A DNA stretch of 14,266 bases from Burkholderiales bacterium (GTDB lineage: Bacteria > Pseudomonadota > Gammaproteobacteria > Burkholderiales > Burkholderiaceae_A), in NCBI GenBank assembly GCA_030828265.1, contig JAURCW010000009.1, positions 1-14,266 on the forward strand. Direction: 5' to 3'. The notes beneath the pieces are model-generated. The model had not been told where the DNA came from. It was given only the letters and a program-made list of their open reading frames with translations, and made no database searches. The translations under genes were made by a program, and so were the position numbers. This document shows, piece after piece, positions 1-6,668 of the stretch. Each line of letters opens with the position of its first letter. Positions within the stretch are counted from its first letter, which is position 1.

Positions 1-687
1 GCCACCTGGGGCGCGTTTCTGCAGCAACCCGGTCACAAGCGTTTTCTAGTGGCGCTTTTCATGGGCACGGCGGCCTTTAGCATGCAGGACATCATTCTTG
101 AGCCTTATGGTGGCGAGATTCTTGGGCTTTCGGTTTCTGCCACAAGCCTACTCACAGCCATCATGGCCGTTGGCGCCCTTCTTGCCTTTGGCCTGTCAGC
201 GCGCTGGCTGCAAAACGGAATTAACCCCCATCGACTTGCGGCAGCCGGTGCTCTGGTTGGAACCATCGCCTTTTCACTTGTTATTTTTGCCGAGCCATTG
301 GGCTCTGCAGCGGTCTTTCGCGCGGGCACTTTTCTCATTGGATTTGGTGGTGGGCTCTTCTCGGTGGCAACGCTCACCGCTGCCATGGGCCTCGATAGCC
401 AAGGCTTTACGGGTCTTGCGCTTGGCGCCTGGGGCGCTGTGCAGGCAACCGCCGCAGGGCTGGCTGTTTTTGCAGGTGGCGCCCTTCGCGATGCCTTTAG
501 TGCAATGGCCGTGCACGGTCAACTGGGCGAGGTACTGAACTTTCCGGGTGTGGGCTACAGCATGGTCTATCACCTGGAACTGATTCTTTTGTTTGCAACT
601 CTGGTGGCCATTGGTCCGCTTGTCCGACTGGCAAGAACCAAGGCCCCCTCATCACAGAAATTTGGTCTGGCCGAATTCCCCGGCTAG
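1..687 (+). CDS. lhaA: LhaA/PucC-family photosynthetic complex assembly permease, C-terminal part
   Basis: The reading frame is open from the first base, so the gene begins upstream; about 228 C-terminal residues are visible. They are very hydrophobic, with roughly six membrane segments and the motif FSMQDIILEPYGGEILGLSV near the window start, which I recognise as the PucC/LhaA branch of the major facilitator superfamily. Members of this branch, usually around 450-480 residues, are inner-membrane proteins needed to assemble light-harvesting complexes, possibly by delivering bacteriochlorophyll. The gene ends 23 nt before puhA, the usual lhaA-puhA order of proteobacterial photosynthesis clusters, and is probably co-transcribed with it. 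An ATG at 49 is internal, because homology begins before it. The choice of LhaA over PucC rests on the puhA neighbour. Confidence 0.93.
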   Translation, partial: ATWGAFLQQPGHKRFLVALFMGTAAFSMQDIILEPYGGEILGLSVSATSLLTAIMAVGALLAFGLSARWLQNGINPHRLAAAGALVGTIAFSLVIFAEPLGSAAVFRAGTFLIGFGGGLFSVATLTAAMGLDSQGFTGLALGAWGAVQATAAGLAVFAGGALRDAFSAMAVHGQLGEVLNFPGVGYSMVYHLELILLFATLVAIGPLVRLARTKAPSSQKFGLAEFPG

Positions 688-710
688 GTCTTTTTTAAAG
701 GAGAAAGAAA

Positions 711-1504
711 ATGGGAACAGGCGCAATTACCGGTTACGTGGATGTGGCCCAGCTGGTCTTGTATTTATTTTGGATTTTCTTTGCAGGGCTCGTGATTTAT
801 TTAACGCTTGAGAGCAAGCGCGAAGGCTTTCCGATTGAACATGATCGTCCCGATGGTTCAGTGAGGCGTGAGACAGGGTTTCTGCCCATGCCTGCGGTCA
901 AGGTCTATAAGACCAAGTTTCATGGAGACTTCCCCGCACCTCACGAGCGTGACTTCGAAGACCCCATGCCTCCGGGTAAGGCCATTGGTCCTTTTCCAGG
1001 TATGCCTTTGGAGCCAACTGGCGACCCGATGAATGCGGGTGGTATTGGCATTGGGCCCGGGGCATACACCCGTCGTGCCAATGTCACCGACAAGACCTGG
1101 GAGGGCGAGGACAAGATTGTTCCTCTGCGCGTCGCCCACGGCTTTGAGATGGCCAAGCAAGACCTCGACCCCAGGGGCCTTACGGTGTTTGGTGCCGACA
1201 AGCAGGCCGGTGGTACCGTGGCCGAGGTCTGGGTGGATCGATCCGAGCATCTGATTCGCTACCTAGAAATCAAGACCAATGGCGGCCGTCAGGTGCTCCT
1301 GCCCATGAATTTCTGTCGTGTACGTCGCGACCGCATTCGTGGCAACGCGTGACCGTGGAGTCCATTCTTGGCGGTCAGTTTGAGGGTGTTCCAGCCATCT
1401 CCAGCTCTGAGAAGATCACCTTGCTCGAGGAGGAAAAGGTTATGGCTTACTACGGCGCAGGCACCTTGTTCGCGGATGCCCAGCGGAGGGAGCCCCTGTT
1501 TTGA
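711..1504 (+). pseudogene. puhA: Photosynthetic reaction centre H subunit, frameshifted
   Basis: The first frame (711-1352, 213 codons) encodes an H subunit. It has one N-terminal membrane helix (residues about 12-33), the motif YLTLESKREGFPIE, and the cytoplasmic beta-rich domain as far as VLLPMNFCRVRRD. It then stops at TGA 1350-1352. The missing C-terminus continues in the -1 frame from about 1349 to the TGA at 1502-1504 and includes VESILGGQFEGVPAIS, ITLLEEEKVMAYYGAGTLF and a final EPLF. Joined, the protein would be about 264 residues, the normal size. A single lost base (for example one G so that GCGTGACC was GCGGTGACC) explains the break. A strong ribosome binding site (AAAGGAGA, 697-704) precedes the ATG. 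The H subunit caps the cytoplasmic face of the L/M core and guides protons to QB. The truncated form lacks a conserved part of the domain and is probably non-functional, unless the base call is wrong. Confidence 0.9.
1485..1489 (+). promoter_or_regulatory. Ribosome binding site supporting the TTG start of puhB
   Basis: GGAGG lies 11 nt before TTG 1501, inside the frameshifted end of puhA. The TTG overlaps the puhA stop as TTGA (1501-1504). No in-frame ATG exists before the conserved LPEKLPQDERILWQGSP motif, so this TTG is the best start. The arrangement suggests translational coupling to full-length puhA. Confidence 0.5.
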
Positions 1505-2238
1505 AGGCGCATCACAACGGCCACGAGCACGAGTTCGAGCCCGAGTACGGGCTGCCCGAGAAGCTGCCACAGGATGAACGTATTCTGTGGCAAGGCAGCC
1601 CCGAGACTGGCCTTGTCTTTCGCCATGTCTTTCATGGCCGGGGGCTTGCCATTTATTTTGGGCTTATTTTGTTGGCGCGTGGCGGCCAGCAGTATGCGGA
1701 CTCGGGCAGCGCGGCTCAGGCCTTGGCAGCAGCCTTATGGCTTGTGCCCATCTTTGCCCTAGGCCTGCTGCTTTTCTGGGCCATGGCCTACCTGGTGGCA
1801 AAGACCACCGTCTACACACTCACAAGTCGTCGTGTTGCCATGCGCATTGGCATTGTTTTAAACCTAACACTCAACCTGCCATTAGCGCGCATGCAGGCTG
1901 CACAGGTTCGCCCCTTAACGCAAAGGCCAGCCGATGAAGACGGCCCCGGCGAAATTGCTCTCATTCTGCATGCCGAGGACAAGGTGGCTTATCCGCACTT
2001 GTGGCCCCATGCGCGCCCCTGGCACTTTGCACAACCCCAGCCCATGTTTCGCGCACTGCCTGCTGTCAAAGGCCTTGGCCAGCTGTTAACGCAAGCCTGG
2101 CAGGCCAATCAGCCTGCGAGTCTTTCGGCCGAGTCGGCTCTCGGCCCAGCCGGTGCGCATGCTTCAGCCCGCGGTCGTCAGCCCTCCGCGCAGCAGGTCG
2201 CAGGGCAGTCTGGCATCAATGACATGGAGCCCGCCTAA
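1501..2238 (+). CDS. puhB: Photosynthetic complex assembly protein PuhB
   Basis: This 245-residue membrane protein has the PuhB N-terminal signature (GLPEKLPQDERILWQGSP, residues 17-34). Hydrophobic segments follow near 48-60 and 78-100, and then a bacterial PH-like (YdbT-type) region containing YTLTSRRVAMRIG at 105-117. In Rhodobacter, PuhB helps assemble the reaction centre and so indirectly the LH1 antenna. Translation starts at TTG, overlapping the puhA stop by TTGA, and ends in TAATG shared with puhC. Both overlaps indicate coupled translation in the puh operon. The last roughly 40 residues are rich in Ala, Ser and Gln, look disordered, and make the protein slightly longer than I expect for the family. 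If puhA is really truncated at 1352, ribosomes terminating there would no longer reach this start, so puhB expression may fall. Confidence 0.9.
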   Translation: MKAHHNGHEHEFEPEYGLPEKLPQDERILWQGSPETGLVFRHVFHGRGLAIYFGLILLARGGQQYADSGSAAQALAAALWLVPIFALGLLLFWAMAYLVAKTTVYTLTSRRVAMRIGIVLNLTLNLPLARMQAAQVRPLTQRPADEDGPGEIALILHAEDKVAYPHLWPHARPWHFAQPQPMFRALPAVKGLGQLLTQAWQANQPASLSAESALGPAGAHASARGRQPSAQQVAGQSGINDMEPA

Positions 2239-2753
2239 TGGCGCATGAGATTTCCAACCGCCTGGTGTCACGCCCGAAGGTGGAGGGGCTTCCCCTTATC
2301 GGCCTTGCCATTCTCATTCTGGGAAGCCTTCTACTTGCGGGCTACTCTCAATGGCAGAAGGCGCAGCAGCCCGACACTCAGCTGGTGGGCTGGCTTGAGC
2401 AGCGTGCCTTGCTTTTTTCTGACGGAGCCGACGGCAGCGTCTGGGTGACCGATGCCCAGTCTGGTCAAAGGCTTGCCCCCATTGAAGGCGAGGCGGGCTT
2501 TGCTCGCGGTGTCTTGCGAAGCCTTGCCCAGGCAAGGATGCGTGCAGGTGGCTCGGCGTCTGAGCCATTCTGGTTGTCTGTCAACACCCAGGGTGGCCTC
2601 ACCTTGGCCGACCCTGTTTCCGGCCGTCAGGTTGATCTCACAAGTTTTGGACCATCCAACCTGGCTGTTTTCGCCACTTACCTTGAGCGACGCGAGCCTG
2701 TTGAAAAGTCAGTTGCCCGACAGCTTGTCGGTGAAGCACCCAATACAAAGTAA
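2238..2753 (+). CDS. puhC: Photosynthetic complex assembly protein PuhC
   Basis: The product is 171 residues with one N-terminal membrane anchor (about 18-36) and a soluble, probably periplasmic, domain. PuhC hallmarks are visible: [20 protein letters not shown] near 56-75, [14 protein letters not shown], an SEPFWLS strand, and [20 protein letters not shown], where the family shows DP.TGR and FGP.N motifs. PuhC is needed for normal reaction-centre and LH1 organisation in purple bacteria. The ATG shares its A with the puhB stop (TAATG, 2236-2240). The gene ends 20 nt before acsF. Nothing in the gene looks broken. Confidence 0.9.
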   Translation: MAHEISNRLVSRPKVEGLPLIGLAILILGSLLLAGYSQWQKAQQPDTQLVGWLEQRALLFSDGADGSVWVTDAQSGQRLAPIEGEAGFARGVLRSLAQARMRAGGSASEPFWLSVNTQGGLTLADPVSGRQVDLTSFGPSNLAVFATYLERREPVEKSVARQLVGEAPNTK

Positions 2754-2773
2754 GTAAGAAGGAGGACCTCACC

Positions 2774-3925
2774 ATGAACCCACCCGATGAACAGACACGC
2801 CAGGCCACCCGCGCCGCGCTTGCCGATAGCGAACCTGCCGGCTATGCCGAGCTTCATGAAGCCTTTAAGGGCCAGCAGGCTCCCAACGCTGCCACCGAGA
2901 TTGCGCTCGAAGACGGTCTATTAACACCACGCTTTTATACGACCGACTTCGATGCCATCGACAGGCTGGACGTCAGCCCGATTCGTAAAGAGTGGGATGC
3001 CTTGATGGCGGAGTTTGAGGCCGACAGCAACACCGATCATTTTCAGCGGCCCGAGGACATGAAGGGTAAGGACTATTCCTCTAGCCTGCCCGAGGGGCTC
3101 TATAAGGAATTCAGTGAGTTTCTTATTAGCTCTTGCACCTCCGAGTTCTCGGGCTGTGTTCTTTACGCGGAAATTAAGAAGCGGGTGAAGAACCCTGACA
3201 TGCGGGCCTTGTTTGGCTACATGGCCCGCGATGAATCCCGTCATGCAGGCTTTATTAATCAGTGGCTCAAAGACTTTGGCATTGGCGTTGACCTTGGGTT
3301 TCTTACCAAGGCCAAAAAGGTTACTTATTTCAAGCCTAAGTACATTTATTACGCCACCTACTTGTCTGAAAAAATTGGCTACGCGCGCTATATCGCGATA
3401 TACAGGCAGGTGGAGCGACACCCCGAGCTGCGGTTTCATCCCATCTTCTTGTGGTTTGAAAAGTGGTGCAACGACGAGTTTCGTCATGGCGAGGCCTTCG
3501 CCCTCATCATGCGTGCCAACCCCGAGTTGCTGAAGGGCGTGAACGTCTACTGGATTCGCTTCTTCCAGTTGGCTGTTTTTGCCACCATGTTTGTTCGTGA
3601 CCATACTCGGCCCGAGATGCACAAGGCCCTTGGTCTTGACCCTACCGAGTACGACCTGCGCGTCTTTGAGATCACCTCGGAAATCTGTAAGCAGGTCTTC
3701 CCGGTAACCTTGCAGTACGACCATCCTGTTTTTATTCGCTCGATCAAGCGGCTTTGCGAGATTCAGGACGCGGTGAATGCCGCGAAGGCCAGGGGTGGGC
3801 TTTTAAGCTGGGTACGCCGTGGCCTGCTTGGTGCTCAGGCGGCAGTTACCCTCACAAGGCTTTACTTCTTGCCTGTGAATCGTAAGCCCCTGCCCGATGA
3901 CATGCGTCTTGCGCCGAGCTGGTAG
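2774..3925 (+). CDS. acsF: Magnesium-protoporphyrin IX monomethyl ester oxidative cyclase (aerobic)
   Basis: This 383-residue protein is AcsF, the diiron monooxygenase that closes the isocyclic (E) ring of bacteriochlorophyll using O2, giving divinyl protochlorophyllide. Ferritin-like iron-ligand motifs are intact: DESRH at 153-157 (E154, H157) and DEFRHGE at 234-240 (E235, H238), with a likely further carboxylate around E124 in CTSEFSG. The family stretches [18 protein letters not shown] and [20 protein letters not shown] are also present. The best ribosome binding site in the window (AAGGAGGA, 2759-2766) sits 7 nt before the ATG, suggesting high translation. The stop abuts the puhE start directly (TAGATG). 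The oxygen-dependent enzyme fits an aerobic phototroph. No BchE-type anaerobic cyclase is visible here. Confidence 0.96.
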   Translation: MNPPDEQTRQATRAALADSEPAGYAELHEAFKGQQAPNAATEIALEDGLLTPRFYTTDFDAIDRLDVSPIRKEWDALMAEFEADSNTDHFQRPEDMKGKDYSSSLPEGLYKEFSEFLISSCTSEFSGCVLYAEIKKRVKNPDMRALFGYMARDESRHAGFINQWLKDFGIGVDLGFLTKAKKVTYFKPKYIYYATYLSEKIGYARYIAIYRQVERHPELRFHPIFLWFEKWCNDEFRHGEAFALIMRANPELLKGVNVYWIRFFQLAVFATMFVRDHTRPEMHKALGLDPTEYDLRVFEITSEICKQVFPVTLQYDHPVFIRSIKRLCEIQDAVNAAKARGGLLSWVRRGLLGAQAAVTLTRLYFLPVNRKPLPDDMRLAPSW

Positions 3926-4705
3926 ATGAACATCGAGCCATCAAGCCTGCATCTTTGGATGCCTTTGGTCTTCTCCATTGCGGTCTGGTGGCTCTCAACA
4001 GGAATCATCCTTCGGCTGGTGGATGGCGCAGGCCCTGGCCGGCAGACCCGTGCGCTTGTGGCGGCCAGCCTCGCGCTTACGCTTGGCCTTGCCGGGGTTG
4101 TACTCACGCGCGATATGACAACGCCGCTGGGCGCTTACCTTGCCTTTGTGTCGGCGCTGCTCGTCTGGTCCTGGCAGGAAATTACATTTTTGGTGGGCCT
4201 TGTAACGGGCCCAAACCGACAACCCTGTCCCGAGGTCAAGGGCTGGGCACGGGCCTGGCATGCCTTTCGAACCATTGCACATCATGAGGCTGCCCTGGTT
4301 CTTCTCGGGGCTGCCGTTATCCTTCCAAGCTGGGACGCAGCCAACCCGGTTGCCTACCAGACCTTTTTGGTGCTCTGGGCCATGCGCTTGTCCGCGAAGC
4401 TCAACCTGTTTCTTGGGGTGAAGAACTTTTATGAGAGTTTTCTTCCCCCGTCCTTGCACTACCTCCTTACCTATTTCTCGCGACGCTCATTCAACCTGTT
4501 TTTCCCCGTGAGCCTTAGCCTTGCCACCCTGGTGGCAGTATTTCTCTGGGAGCAGGCCTGGCTTGGCGAGTCAGCTTACGAAATTGCGGCATCAAGCCTC
4601 GTTGCCAGCTTGTTAGCCCTTGCTATCTTGGAGCACCTTCTCCTTGTTCTGCCTATCCACCCCGAGCGGATCTGGCGGTGGGCCTGGGTTCGTCAGGGTA
4701 GCTAG
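3926..4705 (+). CDS. puhE: Photosynthetic complex assembly protein PuhE (DUF3623)
   Basis: The 259-residue product is an integral membrane protein with about six or seven hydrophobic segments. Family features include WWLSTGIILRLVD near 21-33, WSWQEITFLVGLVTGPN near 81-97, a histidine pair followed by glutamate (HHE, 119-121), and KLNLFLGVKNFYESFLPPSL followed by LHYLLTYF in the second half. It matches the putative photosynthetic complex assembly protein 2 family, whose Rhodobacter member PuhE modulates bacteriochlorophyll and reaction-centre levels; its biochemical role is not settled. The ATG follows the acsF stop with no gap and has no ribosome binding site of its own beyond the acsF coding end, so coupling is likely. 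It is the last gene of the photosynthesis block. Confidence 0.9.
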   Translation: MNIEPSSLHLWMPLVFSIAVWWLSTGIILRLVDGAGPGRQTRALVAASLALTLGLAGVVLTRDMTTPLGAYLAFVSALLVWSWQEITFLVGLVTGPNRQPCPEVKGWARAWHAFRTIAHHEAALVLLGAAVILPSWDAANPVAYQTFLVLWAMRLSAKLNLFLGVKNFYESFLPPSLHYLLTYFSRRSFNLFFPVSLSLATLVAVFLWEQAWLGESAYEIAASSLVASLLALAILEHLLLVLPIHPERIWRWAWVRQGS

Positions 4706-4725
4706 GAGTCTACTCCTTGGCTCTC

Positions 4726-4771
4726 AAGGGCTTGTCAGGCTGATCTTTTGATCGGGTTTTGCCCTTCTTTT
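4726..4771 (+). terminator. Possible weak terminator after puhE
   Basis: AAGGGC (4726-4731) can pair with GCCCTT (4761-4766), followed by CTTTT. The 29-nt loop contains a nested GATC-TTTT-GATC hairpin. A separate small hairpin, AGGAG-TCTA-CTCCT (4704-4717), overlaps the puhE stop. The long loop and short T-run make this a tentative call. Confidence 0.3.
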
Positions 4772-4805
4772 GCTCATTTGCCTTAGCCTTTAATGACGTA
4801 AAGGC

Positions 4806-4833
4806 TTGTTCTATCAGTATTTTGGGCTATAGT
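4806..4833 (+). promoter_or_regulatory. Possible sigma70-type promoter of the Pal gene
   Basis: A good -10 box, TATAGT (4828-4833), has TTGTTC (4806-4811) 16 nt upstream as a weak -35 box. Start of transcription would fall near 4840, giving a leader of about 30 nt with a clear ribosome binding site (GGGAGAG, 4858-4864). This would give the Pal gene its own transcript, separate from the photosynthesis operon. Confidence 0.4.
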
Positions 4834-4869
4834 AGGGACTGCTAGTACTTAAATTATGGGAGAGTTTTA

Positions 4870-5385
4870 ATGAAATTATTTGTCGCTGCCATCTCTCTGG
4901 CTGTTCTTGCCGGTTGTGCCACCAAGCCCGAGCAAAAGGCTGGCGCGGGCGCCGCCTCGGGCGCTTCTTCCGCATCGTCTGCCAGTGGCGCCTCTGTCGC
5001 GACCCCGAAATCTGCTGACGCGAACGCACGTGAACTTGCCCGTAAGCGCATCGGCAGCATTGAGCCTGCCGTTTATTTTGACTTCGATAAATTCGACATC
5101 AAGCCCCAGTTTCATAACACCGTATCAGCCTATGGTAATTATTTGGCTGTGGTGAAAGAGGCCAAAATTCTGGTCGAGGGTAACGCCGATGAGCGTGGAA
5201 CGGTTGAGTACAACCTTGCCCTTGGTCAAAAGCGCGCCGAGGCTGTCAGTATTGCCTTGCAGGCCATTGGCGCAAACGCGGACAACATTGAAGCGATTAG
5301 CAATGGCGAAGAAAAGCCACGTAACCGTGGCAAGTCAGATGCTGCTTATGCAGAGAACCGTCGCGCAGACCTTATCGTTCGCTAG
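4870..5385 (+). CDS. pal: Peptidoglycan-associated lipoprotein, Pal-type OmpA-family protein
   Basis: The 171-residue precursor has a lipoprotein signal peptide with lipobox LAGC (lipidated Cys16, followed by Ala, which favours outer-membrane sorting). Next comes a low-complexity Ala/Ser/Gly linker (about 17-53) and an OmpA-like peptidoglycan-binding domain starting at VYFDFDKFDI (68-77). The domain has GNADERGTVEYNLALGQKRA at 104-123, where D107 and R122 match the Asp/Arg pair that binds diaminopimelate in OmpA-like domains, and NRRADL near the end. Pal tethers the outer membrane to the cell wall within the Tol-Pal system. The ATG is preceded by GGGAGAG at 5 nt spacing. It is monocistronic, between its own likely promoter and a strong terminator, with no tolB or cpoB beside it. 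It could therefore be a Pal paralogue. Confidence 0.88.
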   Translation: MKLFVAAISLAVLAGCATKPEQKAGAGAASGASSASSASGASVATPKSADANARELARKRIGSIEPAVYFDFDKFDIKPQFHNTVSAYGNYLAVVKEAKILVEGNADERGTVEYNLALGQKRAEAVSIALQAIGANADNIEAISNGEEKPRNRGKSDAAYAENRRADLIVR

Positions 5386-5399
5386 ATTTTGCTATTCAC

Positions 5400-5433
5400 A
5401 AAAAGCCCACCTCCGTTAGGGTGGGCTTTTTTT
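5400..5433 (+). terminator. Strong intrinsic terminator after pal
   Basis: GCCCACC (5405-5411) pairs with GGTGGGC (5420-5426) across an 8-nt loop. The stem is flanked by an A-run upstream and seven Ts (5427-5433) downstream. It begins 15 nt after the pal stop and is the clearest terminator in the window. The flanking A-run means it could also act on the opposite strand, though no gene there would use it. Confidence 0.93.
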
Positions 5434-5440
5434 CGACTGC

Positions 5441-5491
5441 TGCCGGTTCATCCGGCACAACAAGTTTTATTGGCTAACCAAAGCCATCTTT
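5441..5491 (+). other. Two consecutive small stem-loops upstream of the rodZ-like gene
   Basis: TGCCGG (5441-5446) pairs with CCGGCA (5452-5457) around TTCAT, and TGGCT (5471-5475) pairs with AGCCA (5482-5486), followed by TCTTTTATTT. They lie between the pal terminator and the GTG at 5526. They could be back-up terminators, operators or leader structures. The pairing is seen in the sequence; any function is a guess. Confidence 0.35.
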
Positions 5492-5525
5492 TATTTCATG
5501 CATTTTTCAAGGTAGCGCGTTCGTC

Positions 5526-6668
5526 GTGAATCAATCGCAGCTTGTACTTGATCAGGTAAGGGCCATGGGCCTGATACTGCGCGACGCGCGGCTTGCACGC
5601 GACATTAATCCGCGTGATCTTGAAACAGAGCTGCGAACCACCTACCGACACCTTCTGGCCATTGAAGAGGGTCAGATGCGGTTGTTCTATTCCGACTCAT
5701 TCTTTTGTGATCTATTCACGCGTTACGCGGTGCAGCTTGGCTTTTCCTCTGAGCAGGCCCAAGACATGCGGCTTGCGCTTCATGGCGAGGGCCCTCTTGT
5801 GGCGTCTGAGCCCGAGGAGATCGAGTCCGAGCTGGAGCCCGAGCACGATTCCGAGCCGAAGCCAGAGTCGAGCCCTGCGCTGGAGTCCGACCCTGCACCC
5901 GAACAAGACGCGAAGCCAGAGTTGAGTCCTGCGGCAGAGTTGAGTCCTGCGCCGGAGTCCGACCCCGCATCCGAACAAGAAGCGAAGCAGAAGGTTCAGC
6001 TAGAGCCCGAGCCAACACGCTCCTCGGACGCTTCCCAATCTTTGGGCTCCCTTTGGTTCTGGGGCGCGATTGCCATTGGTCTGGTTTTGGCCGTGGTGAT
6101 TCTCACGCTTGAGCCCAGCCCCGAGGCCTCAAACCCAGTGGTGGTGGAGAAACCCCAGGTGTTGGTCAAGCCTACAGTGCCTGAGAAGCCCTCCGCGCTG
6201 CCCGAGCCAGCACCCGCTGCGACGTCTGCAGAGGCGACAGCCGCAACGCTGACTTCCCCAGCCGTAACACCCATATCTTCCCCCTCCACGTCGGAGGCCG
6301 AGCAGCAAGAACCCGTCGTAGCGCCACCTCCTGAGCCGCCTAAAGAGCGTCGTGTCTCGGAGTCGACTCTTATTAGTGCTCTCGATGCACCAGCTAGCTT
6401 TACAGCGGGCTCGGCCATGGCCATTCGGTTTAATGTGAAAGGCTGGGTATGGGTACGCGAGTTCGACGATAACGTTCGAGAGTTTGTAGTTCAGCAGGGT
6501 CAGACGGTTCGTTTCAATGAACTCCCCATCTTTATTGTTGTTCCCTTCCCAGATCAGCACACCGTCACGGTCAATAATCAGTCTGTCACGCTACGTCGAA
6601 ATGACGACGAGAAAAACCACGCGCGTTATTCGCGATCAATGCTAAGAGGGTTGGTTACCAACCCTTGA
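5526..6668 (+). CDS. RodZ-like HTH/transmembrane/DUF4115 protein
   Basis: The 380-residue product has the RodZ layout. A Cro/XRE-like helix-turn-helix lies at about 14-80 (LRDARLARDINPRDLE, YRHLLAIEEG), followed by an acidic Glu/Pro/Ser linker (about 95-165). A single membrane helix (about 176-195) precedes a Pro/Ala-rich periplasmic linker and a C-terminal DUF4115-type beta domain (about 298-360, with GWVWVREFDDN and VTVNNQSVTL). RodZ proteins link MreB filaments to the cell-wall elongation machinery. The usual beta/gammaproteobacterial neighbours ispG and hisS are absent, so this may be a RodZ-like paralogue; I assign no symbol. The start is uncertain: GTG 5526 has only a weak AAGG 13 nt upstream, and ATG 5565 is an in-frame alternative at the edge of the HTH domain. 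The linker contains internal DNA repeats. Confidence 0.75.
   Translation: MNQSQLVLDQVRAMGLILRDARLARDINPRDLETELRTTYRHLLAIEEGQMRLFYSDSFFCDLFTRYAVQLGFSSEQAQDMRLALHGEGPLVASEPEEIESELEPEHDSEPKPESSPALESDPAPEQDAKPELSPAAELSPAPESDPASEQEAKQKVQLEPEPTRSSDASQSLGSLWFWGAIAIGLVLAVVILTLEPSPEASNPVVVEKPQVLVKPTVPEKPSALPEPAPAATSAEATAATLTSPAVTPISSPSTSEAEQQEPVVAPPPEPPKERRVSESTLISALDAPASFTAGSAMAIRFNVKGWVWVREFDDNVREFVVQQGQTVRFNELPIFIVVPFPDQHTVTVNNQSVTLRRNDDEKNHARYSRSMLRGLVTNP
5865..5987 (+). repeat. Tandem repeat in the acidic linker of the RodZ-like gene
   Basis: A 51-nt unit at 5865-5915 recurs at 5937-5987, a 72-nt (24-codon) period, encoding ESSPALESDPAPEQDAK and then ELSPAPESDPASEQEAK. Between them, an 18-nt unit (GAG TTG AGT CCT GCG plus one codon) is repeated at 5919-5936 and 5937-5954. 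All periods are multiples of three, so copy changes keep the frame and only alter linker length. Confidence 0.85.
6647..6665 (+). promoter_or_regulatory. Hairpin ending at the TTG start of the DMT transporter gene
   Basis: GGGTTGG (6648-6654) pairs perfectly with CCAACCC (6658-6664) around TTA; an A6647-T6665 pair extends the stem to 8 bp. The stem's 5' side holds the purine-rich AGAGGG that could serve as ribosome binding site, and its 3' side touches the TTGA start/stop overlap. A ribosome finishing the upstream gene would melt it, so it may enforce translational coupling. The structure is seen; its role is inferred. Confidence 0.5.

Noticed and set aside
858..1250. Long minus-strand frame antisense to puhA
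   Set aside because: Its protein shows no family features, and the plus-strand frame is clearly the H subunit; it is a shadow.
1300..1352. Programmed -1 frameshifting in puhA
   Set aside because: No slippery heptamer, homopolymer or downstream structure was visible, and no PuhA known to me uses it; mutation or base-call error is simpler.
2921..3724. 267-codon minus-strand frame antisense to acsF
   Set aside because: Long, but fully antisense to an unmistakable AcsF with intact diiron motifs; the translation has no recognisable domain.
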